A DNA stretch of 64,000 bases, taken from Zopfochytrium polystomum (Eukaryota; Chytridiomycota; Chytridiomycetes; Chytridiales; Chytridiaceae). The stretch spans positions 124,001 to 188,000 of the forward strand of contig JAIVFJ010000058.1 in the NCBI GenBank assembly GCA_025765615.1. Reading direction: 5' to 3'. How positions within the stretch are numbered: position 1 is the stretch's first letter; the number at the start of each line of letters is the position of its first letter. Of this stretch, positions 1-8,707 are shown one piece after another. The position numbers and the translations under genes were made by a program. Below the pieces are notes generated by a model. It searched no databases. It saw nothing but the letters and a program-made list of their open reading frames with translations, and had not been told where the DNA came from.

Positions 1-738
1 GCGTCGCTTAAGAGCTGCATCGTCCTGGTCCGACTGCGCTCAACAAAGGACGGGGTGCGTGGCGAGAATAAGCCGCCAAGGAGGTCGACAAGAAGGTTTG
101 GCGAGCCTGCGGCGTTGGGGCTAAAATCGTTCGTGTTAGGTAGTTCCCAGACGGCGCAAGGTAGACCAGCGGGAGTCCTTCGAAATGAGCAAGGGGTGCT
201 CATGGTTGGGATCGGGGAGCACTGTTACGTCGACATTGAGTGGACGTGCGGCGTCGATTTCATTCAATTCTCTTCCCGCCCATCTTCGGGTGTCCAAACC
301 ACCTCAACATTAGGCAGACCACAGAGCGCTTGACCGCGTCGATCGCACTCACACCGCACAACAGCTCCGAACTTGCAACCGCTTTCACTCCCTCGCACCA
401 TTTTGCCGCCAAAACGGCAACTAACCGACGAGCCCCAAATCTCCGAGCAGCGTCCGCACGCGTCCCTTGGTGCTCGTGAACGGTGCCAGCCGCACCGTGA
501 GGCGCTCGAGCCGCGAGACCACCAGCGCGCGTCGGTCGGTGGTCAAAGCCAATAAGACAACGTGCTCCACGCCAAGACGAAAGTCGGAAAGCCAAAAAAG
601 TCGTTGATTGTTCAAGTTTTGAGGTGTCCTTTCCGTCGAAAATCAAACACAAATAGAAGGGCAGATTTTTTGTGTGCAATCCAAAAAACGCCTTCTGTTG
701 GGTTTTGAACAGCGACCACAATATATTTCAAGCACTGC
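1..738. other. gene-free stretch, nothing recognised
   Basis: Several overlapping open frames of 60-150 codons exist on both strands, but none shows a recognisable motif, a credible ATG context or splice-consistent continuation. It lies downstream of the DUF4188 gene, so its right end is probably that gene's 3' untranslated region. A gene continuing in from outside the window cannot be excluded. Confidence 0.4.
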
Positions 739-1623
739 TCACCAGAACACAGAAGCAGCCACCACAAATCCGACACCGAAAGCCCAAAACCAACTCCACT
801 TTCGCCCTTGAATCTCTTCAGTACTTTGCCTCCTGGTCGAACCCTTCGGGCCACTCGGACTTGGCGTCTCGAGCCTTCCCTTCATGGTAGCCATATTACG
901 GTGGGCGGGCACGACCTCGGCCGTCCTCGCGTTGCACAGGTGGAACGGCGGGCAATTGACGGAAATCGACTCGTAGTCGCCGTCGCGCACGACAAACGTC
1001 TCGTGCCAGAACCCGAGCTCTGGCGACTCCCTCCCGAGCTTCATCAGCCACTTCCACGGGCCGTGGTGCGCGCTCCCCGACGCGGCCGCGTACCGCTCGA
1101 GGTGCTCCGACGACCGCCAGTACTGCACGCACATGAAGCGCGACCCGGTGTCCGAGTCGCCGACGTACTGCTCGGTGCCGAGGCAGCCGAGCTCGGGGCG
1201 CGCGTCAAGCTCGCGGAGGATGGCGGCGAAGGCGTCGCCGGCTTGCTTGAATGCCGGGGTGAGGGGGAGCGCGGCGTTGCCGCGCAGGCCGATGAGGAAG
1301 ACTACAAAGTCGCCCTTGAGGGTCGCGGCGAAGCGACCGCGGCGGATGGTGCGTGCGGCCGCGTTGTGGGCGGGGTTGGTGCCCGTCAGGCGTGTGAGCA
1401 GGGAGAGGGCCGGAGGTGTGAGGGCCAGGGCGGAGAGGGCGAGGACGACGGTGCGCGGCAGGAAGGCGGCGGCGAGGAGGGAGGCGCCGACGATTGCGGT
1501 CGTGGGCACGTAGGAGGAAAGCAGGATGTTGAGGGAAGGTCGAAGGATGCGGGCGGCTGGCGAGTTGGGTTGGGACTCTGCGGTGGCGGCGGATGTGGAG
1601 GACCGTGCGTTGCCGGAGCTCAT
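739..1623 (-). CDS. DUF4188-family membrane protein
   Basis: Single-exon gene of 294 residues. The first in-frame ATG is at 1623-1621; the longer open frame begins at a TTG. The N-terminal third (about residues 25-75) is hydrophobic and could hold two membrane segments. The middle matches the DUF4188 pattern: FVVFLIGLRGN near residue 107, then VQYWRSSEHLERYA and GFWHETFVV. This is a small alpha/beta fold that bacteria and fungi often annotate as monooxygenase-like, without a proven reaction. The C-terminal 20 residues are again hydrophobic and Trp-rich, suggesting a tail anchor. Family recognition is from the motif pattern; substrate and function are unknown. It is divergently placed to the small heat-shock gene. 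Confidence 0.75.
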   Translation of the reverse strand: MSSGNARSSTSAATAESQPNSPAARILRPSLNILLSSYVPTTAIVGASLLAAAFLPRTVVLALSALALTPPALSLLTRLTGTNPAHNAAARTIRRGRFAATLKGDFVVFLIGLRGNAALPLTPAFKQAGDAFAAILRELDARPELGCLGTEQYVGDSDTGSRFMCVQYWRSSEHLERYAAASGSAHHGPWKWLMKLGRESPELGFWHETFVVRDGDYESISVNCPPFHLCNARTAEVVPAHRNMATMKGRLETPSPSGPKGSTRRQSTEEIQGRKWSWFWAFGVGFVVAASVFW

Positions 1624-2086
1624 GGTTCTTGTTGGGTTGTGCAATGTCTTTTTTTATTTTATTTTTTTTTTTTCTCTTCATTTTTGTGCGCTCCGGCGGC
1701 GGCGGCGGCTCGGCAGCGGAAAACACGTATAAATAAACTGCGCCTCACGCTCTACGTCGCCACCGATCCTGAAATCGAGGAAAAGGGACTCCGCGCACTG
1801 CACTTTGGAATGATCGCCCAGGTCTTGCCCGAACCGATTCCTCAGGCGACCGACAACGCGCTGGCCAAAAGGCTGCGGGAGTTTTCCGAGGCCTTGGTGA
1901 AAGAGAAGCTCGCCAAACAGTACTAATAAATAATAAAATACATTTGTTTGAATTGGACGCCCATTGGGGCTGCTTTTCCCTCCTTGTGCGTGTTGCTGTG
2001 CTTTTCGTCGTCTTGTTCTTTCAATTTTTCGATGTGGTTCGAAGTCAACTTTCCAGCTGGTTCGGATTGCAAAGCCGAACCATCCA

Positions 2087-2098
2087 GAAACTTCGAGA
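2087..2098 (+). promoter_or_regulatory. heat-shock element upstream of HSP20 gene
   Basis: Reads GAAacTTCgaGA: three alternating 5-bp units of the HSF1 consensus nGAAnnTTCnnGAA (the last unit has GAc). It sits about 30 bp upstream of the TATA box of the small heat-shock gene, the expected geometry for HSF-driven induction. Confidence 0.6.
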
Positions 2099-2125
2099 CA
2101 CACCTTTCTTTTCCACACCCTCGAG

Positions 2126-2133
2126 TATAAAAG
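2126..2133 (+). promoter_or_regulatory. TATA box of HSP20 gene
   Basis: TATAAAAG, 129 bp upstream of the start codon and just downstream of a heat-shock element. Consensus TATA boxes are uncommon elsewhere in this window, in line with a strongly inducible gene. Confidence 0.6.
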
Positions 2134-2261
2134 TAGGCGTCATATTGAAAAACCGCTCCTCAGAGCATTTCATCCGTGTCCCGACAAAGACTCCCCCCAC
2201 GCAAGAACCAAACAAAAACACAACCCTCGACTTTCCTCACCTCGCCACTCTCATCACAACA

Positions 2262-2747
2262 ATGGCCGTCTTTTTCCCCCGCGACTCTCCCTTTGGCGAC
2301 TTTGACCGCATCGTCTCGGCCATCTTCGACCCCGACGCCGGCGCTGCTGCATCGACCACCAGCAGCAGCCAACGCCAGCAGCGCAACCCGCGCTCGTCGA
2401 TCCTCACCCGGGCCGGCTTCCACCCTCGCCTCGACCTGGCCGAGACCGACGCCGGCTACGTCGTGCACGCCGACCTCCCAGGCATCCCCAAGGACAAGGT
2501 CGACGTCTCCATCTCGGACGACGGCGTGCTGATGATCTCGGGCGAGCGCAGCGCAAACAAGGAGATCAAGGACGAGCAGCGGCACGTCGTAGAGCGCAGC
2601 TACGGCCGCTTTGAGCGGGCTGTCCGGCTGCCCCAGGACGCTGACCGGGACAACGTGCAAGCGAAAATGACCGACGGTGTGCTGGAGCTGGTCGTACCAA
2701 AGCTTGCGGCCCCCAAGGAGGCTGTTAAGAAGATCAGCATTTCGTGA
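2262..2747 (+). CDS. small heat-shock protein, HSP20/alpha-crystallin family
   Basis: 161 residues, one exon. The ATG at 2262 follows a CACAACA context and starts a compact protein; the longer open frame begins upstream of the TATA box and is excluded. The N-terminal arm (1-50) is Ser/Gln-rich. The alpha-crystallin domain starts near residue 56 with FHPRLDLAETDAGYVVHADLPG, continues through VLMISGERS and YGRFERAVRLP, and ends in the conserved V-P-K. ATP-independent holdase that binds unfolding proteins in the cytosol as an oligomer. Length is typical for fungal HSP20. The upstream HSE and TATA box indicate heat induction. Absence of introns also suits a gene expressed during heat stress, when splicing fails (inference). 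Confidence 0.92.
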   Translation: MAVFFPRDSPFGDFDRIVSAIFDPDAGAAASTTSSSQRQQRNPRSSILTRAGFHPRLDLAETDAGYVVHADLPGIPKDKVDVSISDDGVLMISGERSANKEIKDEQRHVVERSYGRFERAVRLPQDADRDNVQAKMTDGVLELVVPKLAAPKEAVKKISIS

Positions 2748-3150
2748 TGCATTTTTAGTTGGCACGCAGGGCGATGACGATTTCCTCCGTTTTCCTACTT
2801 CCATCATTCACACCATTTTCCGTCCGCCTTCGCCTCCCCTCTCTTCCATCTTGCTGGTCCTTTGACTTCTTCACTTTCAAATGGGCCATCCTTCTTTTCG
2901 TCGCACCATGTCAATACAGTATATCCGCTTCAAAATACTTTCTGTCCCGTCTTTTGTGTAAATGTTGATCATGGAAAGCTAAAGTATCTGCTTTCTGTCT
3001 TTCTTTTAGCCGCTGAAGATTCAAATGGCTTGTTGATGAGTTGGTGCGTTGCTCGCAAGACCGATCGCGAAACGAATGTGTATTCAGAAATGTGAAGGCG
3101 TTTACCAGAACCAGCAGCACAACAAAAGCAAGAAAATTCCAACAAAGAGC
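2748..3150. other. intergenic 3' flanks of convergent genes
   Basis: Separates the stop codons of the plus-strand HSP20 gene and the minus-strand cerato-platanin gene. It is T/A-rich relative to the flanking exons, as expected for two facing 3' untranslated regions. No further gene seen. Confidence 0.5.
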
Positions 3151-3594
3151 TTAAAGACCACAGACAGACGCCGCCACCTCGACCGCGTTAGCCTGCACCC
3201 GTCCAAGGGCGACGGCCTGGCCGCCCGTCAGCGCGTCCATTGCGTCCTGCCCCATGACAAACGAGTTGCCCACATCCACCGCGACAACATTGATGCTCCT
3301 CCCGCCGTACGTCACGGTGTAGCACTTTCCGCAGCTCGGCGAGTTCCACCCCTTCACGTACGGGGTCGCGGACGCGTACGCCTTGAGCGACGCGATGTTG
3401 GTGTACCCCTTGGTCAGCAGGCCGTTGGCGCCGTCCGAGCACGCAAAGCTGGCGAGCGGGAGGTTCGTCGCCTTACTGTAGTTGTTGTCGTAGGCGACCG
3501 AGACTTGGTCGCGCCGGGAGAGCGGGGGGGCGGCGGGTGAAGCGGTGGCCGTGGCGGCGACGGCGAGGAGGGCGAGGAGAGGGGTGAAGAGCAT
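3151..3594 (-). CDS. cerato-platanin family secreted protein
   Basis: 147 residues, one exon, ATG at 3594-3592. Residues 1-18 form a signal peptide (leucine/alanine core ending A-T-A-S). A short propeptide with an SRR site, possibly Kex2-cleaved, precedes the mature domain. The mature domain carries the family hallmarks: VSVAYDNNY start, CSDGANGLLTKG, WNSPSCGKC, SINVVAVD, a TGGQAVALGRV segment and a terminal Cys-Gly. The four cysteines expected for two disulfides are present. Cerato-platanins are small double-psi beta-barrel proteins of Ascomycota and Basidiomycota, found in the wall and medium, that bind chitin oligomers, act like weak expansins and are recognised by plants as elicitors. The family is a strong indicator of a Dikarya genome. 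Confidence 0.93.
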   Translation of the reverse strand: MLFTPLLALLAVAATATASPAAPPLSRRDQVSVAYDNNYSKATNLPLASFACSDGANGLLTKGYTNIASLKAYASATPYVKGWNSPSCGKCYTVTYGGRSINVVAVDVGNSFVMGQDAMDALTGGQAVALGRVQANAVEVAASVCGL

Positions 3595-3693
3595 CGTCTG
3601 TCTGTGTGGGGGAGGGGCTGGCTGTGCGAAGGTGGGTGGGGGGAGTCTGGGTGGAGTCTGGATTGTGATGGGGGGGTTGGGCAGCGGGCGGGG

Positions 3694-3702
3694 TTTTAAA
3701 TA
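3694..3702 (-). promoter_or_regulatory. TATA-like element of the cerato-platanin gene
   Basis: Reads TATTTAAAA on the minus strand, 100 bp upstream of the ATG. Position and sequence fit a TATA box; no experimental support. Confidence 0.4.
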
Positions 3703-4610
3703 GGAGACGGAGAGTTCTCAGCCCCAGGCAGCAAGCAGCCTGCAAGCACTCACTCAGCCAGCCAGCCAGCCAGCCAGCCCCACTCCAAGCCCATCACCAC
3801 CACCACCACCCACCATCTCCACCCAACAGCCTGCCAGCCTGCGCCGCACACCGAAGAAGGAAATTGTCTCTGGACTGTCTGTCTGTCTGCCTGCCTGTCG
3901 CTTTCGCTCCAACGCGAAAATGTGAGAGAAAAAAAGAAAAGAAAAAAAAAAAAAAAAAAAGAAGGAAAAATTTGCAGAGGCCGGCTGTGCACCGCCACGC
4001 GCGCTGCCCCTTTCAATGAATCTACATGTATTGTACTTGTCTTCAGTCGCCGCCGCTTCATCTCCTGTCACATTGACTTTTCTCCGTTCGCCGGCGACTC
4101 CATCTCCACAATCGCATAAACCATTGAAAGCTACTTGCAGACAACTGGTGTGTTTGGTGCGCAATACCTTTCCCAACACCAAACCCACCGCGCCTCCCAT
4201 CAAAGATCGCACGCGAAATGCTTGGTCGTTCCCATATGCATCGGATAGAAATTTTGCAATTTGTTTGTTTCCCGTCAACCCAACGCTTTTGCGAACACAG
4301 TTTCTTCCCTGCCGGCCACGGCCCTCTGCGCAATCGCCGTACTATCCGCGACTAAATGACATCCCCTCGCTTGAAAAGTCGGCGGAAATGAGGGAGCAGT
4401 GTTGTCTCGGAAAGACGAAAAAGCTGCCTTTGGGCCTTTCGGCCGCGGGACTTGGCTGGGTGGCTAACGGGAAGCTAGCAGTACTTCCAGTGTGGGTCGC
4501 ATGATGAGGGCTATGGTCGAGCCGGGCCAACGCCACTCAGTCCAAGTTCAACCGCTCCGCGATCGGGGATAAAGTGGGGCTTTGCGGCTTGGGCCACTCG
4601 GAAGTAGGGG

Positions 4611-4635
4611 TGTGTGTGTGTGTGTGTGTGTGTGT
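4611..4635. repeat. TG dinucleotide microsatellite
   Basis: Uninterrupted TG repeat of 12 units plus one base, in intergenic DNA. Confidence 0.9.
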
Positions 4636-5081
4636 AAGTGTGCGATAGTTGCCGGATGCAAATGCGAGGTGAAGGTGCGTTTGGGGGGAGGGGACGACGA
4701 CGACGACGAGGACGGGAGCGAGGCAGAGGAAGAAGCGGCCGCACGGCAAGCTTGATTGTTGCGGTGTGGGCGGAAAAACGCCAGCGTTGTCACACGGCTG
4801 TGTCCACACGGGGGAAACGGCGAGGGCGGAGCAAACGAAGACCATGAATTGATGTTTGCATAGAGACTCCCAATTTGCTCCAGTGAGGCAAGTTCAGCAC
4901 CACCATGTCTATTGAGAGGAGCCTTCCGTTCGCGGTCAAACGGAACAACAGCTCAAGAAAGGAAGAAAGTGCAAGCAAAGGAACTTCATTACATACAGAG
5001 GCGGAAGAATGGTGCGCAGAGCATTTACACAGTGAAAGAGGGGTTTTGAGATCAAGAAAATGAAATGCCGCTGCGCTACCT

Positions 5082-6582
5082 TCACTTCTTCTTGCTCTTC
5101 GCGGGAGGTGGCTTCTAGTAAAAAATGTTCGAAAATCAGTTCCTGAGTTGAAAATCGAAAGCAGCGATTCGGCCAACCTTGCTCGCAGTAGCCCTCTTCG
5201 GGGTCAGTGCAGCTGGTCGTTTAGGCGCGGTCTTCTTGACGGGTCTAGCAACCGGTTTCTTGGCGGACCTCGGAGCCGACTTCGTCGCCGGCTTCCTCGC
5301 CGGCTTCCAGCCCGTCTTCGCAGCCGGCCTATTCCCAGTCACCTTCTTTCGGGATGGTGAACTCTGCGCACCTTTCTTCCCACCCACTTTCTTTCCATCC
5401 ACAAGTTTCCCTTTAGCTCCTGCCTTTTTCTTGCCCGTCGACGCCAGCTGCTTGCTCTTTTGCTTCACACCCTTGATCGTGGACACCTTCGCCGACTTGC
5501 TGCCACTGTTCTTCGCGGCTTTGCCTTTGGCCAACGACTTGCCCGATTTCTTGGCGGCCCTGTCCGTTACCTTCTTGGCGGCTTTCTTCTCGGCGCTCTT
5601 GACGGACTTTGCAGCAGCGCCTTTTACGCTCTTGTCCTTGGGGCTCGGTCGCTTGCAGCTCTTGGAGCGCCGGTACAGCCGGCTGCCGCCTCCATGCAGA
5701 GATCGGAAGGGAGGGACTAGCGAGCAGGCTTCGGCAGGTATTTCGTCTTTTACGAGCACTTCGCTGTCACGAGTGGACACTGCATTTTTTTTTTTTTTTG
5801 TATGGTTTTGAAAAGTCGGACAGGCGGACCCAGGTGAGCCAACTGAGATTGAAAAAACAAAGCAAGGAAATATTTACAGGCGTGGGCGTGATCTGCTACT
5901 TTTTGAGCGAGTTCCGGTCCCACGTCTTTCAGCGCCAGGTCTTTGATCATGTCTGGTCGTCTGACTGTCCTGTCGGCTGGGTGAAGTTTTTTTTTTTTTT
6001 TTTTTTTTGATTAGGCGCTAATTGGTGCTTCTTCTGTTTTTTGAAGAAATCACACTCACAAACATCGATGTCGTTCTGCTTCTTTCCAAAAGCCTTTTCA
6101 CGAGCTTGAGGCGTAGTCAAGTCCGTCACCTTGTCGGCGGGAACCTTGTCGAGGTCGATCTGCGTTGCGTGGGAGAAACAAATCGCTGAGAAAAGTGCTT
6201 TGAACTTGGAAGCACCACTCCAAACCTTCAGCACTTTCCCGTCGGAGCTGTACAGCTTGGCGACGTTCACGTCGGCGGACGTCGAGATAGACTCCGACTG
6301 GTACTTGTGGTCGTTTCCGACGTGCATCACTTGCGACTCTGCGACGCCTTCCTTGAACGGCTTTTTCCAGCCGGTCGCCGTCGGGTCCGCGGCGAAGCTC
6401 TGCGACGACCTTAGGGGCAGGCTCGCCGACAGGCGGTTGCGGTCGTCGTCTGTCGGCGCGCGGTAAACGTGGATGTCACGGGCAGGCACGCTGGTTGCTA
6501 CACGAGCGGCGGCGACGGCCCCGCGGAACAAGCGACCGGCGGCGGCTCCGCTCAATATGCGGCCGGCCGCCGCCGCCAGCAT
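5082..6582 (-). CDS. ADP-ribosyltransferase-like protein with histone-H1-like tail
   Basis: Five exons (6226-6582, 6060-6159, 5878-5952, 5178-5779, 5082-5114) join in phase into 388 residues. Introns are 66, 107, 98 and 63 nt; the second acceptor could also be at 5965. Residues 1-36 are Ala/Arg-rich without acids, resembling a mitochondrial presequence. Residues 37-196 resemble the R-S-E class of ADP-ribosyltransferases: VYR (Arg41), a Ser-Thr-Ser strand (100-102), then a D-x-E motif (Asp182, Glu184) followed by VLV and I-P. ExE or QxE is usual, so Asp at the first position is a deviation. Residues 200-388 are an extreme Lys/Ala/Ser/Pro tail like the C-terminus of linker histone H1. The DxE motif and the tail share exon 4, so they belong to one gene. 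Enzyme activity, target and location are inferred. It could be a toxin-derived enzyme or an endogenous DNA-associated modifier. Confidence 0.55.
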
Positions 6583-6819
6583 GGCGTCGGCGTCGATGAG
6601 AGCATCGGCAGAATCGCGCGGGGCGAGGGCGCCTGGATGGGGCTTTTGGTCGTTAAGTGCGGGCGGGTGGACGGGGCGGGGAGTCCGGGTGCAGCTGGAG
6701 TCTAGCCTCGTGTTTTTGTTGCGCAGACGATGACGAGGACAGCGAGCCACCCAGGCAGGCCGTGTCTATCTGTGAGCTTTGTCGACCATCCCAAGCTGAT
6801 GAAAGAGATATAGATAGAT

Positions 6820-6842
6820 GGGGGGGGGGGGGGGGGGGGGGG
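6820..6842. repeat. poly-G tract, 23 bases
   Basis: Uninterrupted run of G on the plus strand; could form a G-quadruplex in the divergent promoter region. Exact length in an assembly is often unreliable. Confidence 0.8.
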
Positions 6843-7313
6843 AGGGTGGTGGTCGAGGTAACACGCGCACACTCACCGGTGATGCGCTTGCCAAAGCGGC
6901 GCCGTCGCAATGGAGCTGGATGGGGAGGAGCAGGAGGAGGGAGAGGGCGAGGAGGAGGAAGACACTCCCGCCATCACTCAACACTCGAAAACGCATGAGG
7001 GCGGCGGCGGCGGGGAGGTCGAGAAGAAGATCGGAAATCAGTTTGGAGGAACTGAAACACGTCGACTGAATTTCGTCAGAGAGAGAGAGAGAGTGTGTGT
7101 GTGTGTGTGAGTGAGTGTGTGTGTGTCTCTCTCTCGCTCGACTAGCTTCTTCTCGTTTGCGTCTCTGTCACACCGTCTGTCCGAAGAATAGTAATAATGC
7201 CTGTCTCACTTGTCTTCCCCCAAGTGATTAATTTTGTCTTTTGTGTTTTTCTGTTTCACAAAAAATTGTTGTTGAATCATGTGATTGTTGCTCACTCACT
7301 CTGTCTGCTTCCT

Positions 7314-7318
<5 letters not shown>

Positions 7319-7349
<31 letters not shown>
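7319..7349. repeat. GT dinucleotide microsatellite
   Basis: About 15 GT units in the leader region of the plus-strand gene starting at 7667. Confidence 0.85.
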
Positions 7350-7350
<1 letters not shown>

Positions 7351-7666
7351 AGTGTGGTGTGTGTCTTTCTCTCCAACAACCAAACAAGGGAAAAACACTT
7401 TCTATCTTTCCAATTGGCGCCGTCGATGCTGCCGCCATCTGCCGCCCGCCCAACCCGACGACGGCTGTTGATGCCAAAGACCCCCTCCACCACCACCACC
7501 AGACTCCTCCTCCTCCTCCAACTACACCGCCACCGTACGACCACCACCGCCGCCGCCGCCCCCGCCCCCCGCCCGGCCTCCTCTTCCTCCGACTCCTACT
7601 CCTACTACCTCATCGCTGCGCGTGCCGCCACCGTCCCCGCCGCCACCCTGGCTCCGCGGCCTCAGC

Positions 7667-8507
7667 ATGACGACGACCGGCCTCCGGCAGTACTACTGCG
7701 GCACCACCACCACTTGGAACAAACCGCTCAGCGAGATCGGCGACCTTTCCACCTTCAACAAAACCTTTGTTTCGTGAGTTGCAAAAAGACCCCCCCGCCG
7801 TTCGCTCATTCTCACTGGGCCACCGCAACCCCCAATGACAACAACAACAAACAAATAACCTCCCCGCCTGCTGCATGGCTAGATTCTATCGGTTTCAAAT
7901 ATGCCCGGCTCCCGCCGCCGCAAACCTCGCTCTCGAAGTTGCAGAGGTAAAGAAGGAAGATTCCTTGTTTTTGCCAAAGTCCATCTCGTTCAAGCCCGCC
8001 TCACAGGACACCCACGAAGTGCGCGTCGTCCCCAAAGTCCCCATCGGCAACTTTAGCGTCCGTCGCCTGCGCGACGCGGACCTCCCCGCGGCCCTCGCCC
8101 GCCAGCTCTTCCTCTTCCCCTCGCACGCGGCCGGGTTCGGCGTCGGTGGCATCTACAACCTGGGCGCGAGGCGGTGGCTGCGGTACGACTCGGAGACTCG
8201 CACGATCCGGACTGCGGCCGAAGACGAGGACGACGGCAAGACGACGTTCAATTGCAGCGAGCTGTTTGAGCTCGACGAGGGTGGGTACCTCGTCATTGGA
8301 AGGTACAGGGGAAGGTGGCTGCTCGAGGACGATCGCACCAGGGTGGCGTTGGTGCCTCGGGGCGGCGGCGACTCGGACGGAGACGGTGATGGCTTTGGAG
8401 TCGGTGTCGCCGCCGCGGGAGAGGACGTTGTCGACGGGCGCGATCTGTTTTGCTTCCACCCGCACTTTGGACCAAGCACGCGGTTTGGCGTGCCCGAAGA
8501 GCTCTAG
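7667..8507 (+). CDS. unrecognised protein, two (or three) exons
   Basis: Exon 1 is 7667-7773 (starting M-T-T-T-G, with QYYCG and TTWNKP early). A GTGAGT donor and an acceptor at 7881-7882 join in phase 2 to exon 2, 7883-8507, giving 243 residues. Inside exon 2 a 60-nt stretch, 7946-8005, has intron-like ends (AG|GTAAAG, CCTCACAG) and a multiple-of-three length, so a 223-residue product is equally possible. The C-terminal half has a beta-rich look (LFELDEGGYLVIGRYRGRWLL). An acidic Gly/Asp insert follows. No family recognised and no function assigned. The upstream leader has a different low-complexity frame, so the ATG at 7667 is the best but not a certain start. Confidence 0.5.
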
Positions 8508-8707
8508 CCCTCCTACCCCCACTTTCGTGCCGAGGCGGCGTTGGGGTGTGGACTTCTATTTCCTTGTAATAAAATGAGCTAATGCCGCACACTTTGACGG
8601 CTTCCACACTCTCAAAGATTTGGGCAACTTCTTTCCAGAACATTTTGATCATCAACTACCCAGACACCTTCATGTAAAAAAAAAAAAAAAAAGAAGTCCC
8701 GTCACAA

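Larger units (their letters stand above)
1624..2261. other. divergent promoter region with an orphan open frame
   Basis: Shared upstream region of the DUF4188 gene and the small heat-shock gene. A T-rich tract lies at about 1646-1682. From about 1740 to a TAA at 1924-1926 the plus strand encodes a peptide-like tail (ending ALVKEKLAKQY) that looks coding in composition, but it has no upstream ATG in a credible place and only a 38-codon ATG-started version at 1810. It may be a relic exon. The right part holds the heat-shock promoter. Confidence 0.35.
3595..5081. other. intergenic region with microsatellites
   Basis: About 1.5 kb between the cerato-platanin start and the 3' end of the ADP-ribosyltransferase-like gene. 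It holds a CCAG-type tandem run near 3757-3778, an ACC run, a TGTC/TGCC run near 3875-3900, an A-rich tract at 3931-3962 and a TG run at 4611-4635. Open frames on both strands here contain homopolymer translations and no motif. One minus-strand frame around 4278-4150 has a slightly protein-like stretch but no ATG start or partner exon. Confidence 0.45.
6583..7666. other. divergent intergenic region rich in simple repeats
   Basis: About 1.1 kb between two divergent starts. It contains a G23 run at 6820-6842, GA and GT runs at 7078-7125, a GT run at 7319-7349 and CAC/CTC/CCG-rich triplet DNA at 7480-7600 that yields long repetitive open frames. No conserved coding sequence seen. Confidence 0.5.

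Noticed and set aside
808..1739. Plus-strand 372-codon open frame antisense to DUF4188
   Set aside because: Composition (Arg/Gly/Glu repeats) is that of a shadow of the GC-rich coding strand; only the last 60 codons beyond the gene look independent.
3754..4278. Minus-strand 174-codon open frame
   Set aside because: It runs through poly-Phe from a homopolymer and has no ATG at its start. A short protein-like piece near 4278-4150 could not be linked to any other exon.
5750..5950. Separate short minus-strand gene or a stand-alone H1-like gene starting at 5780
   Set aside because: The H1-like frame has a GTG at 5780 and no ATG before an upstream stop. Exons on both sides fit in phase, and the ART D-x-E motif lies in the same exon as the Lys-rich tail, so one gene is the better model.
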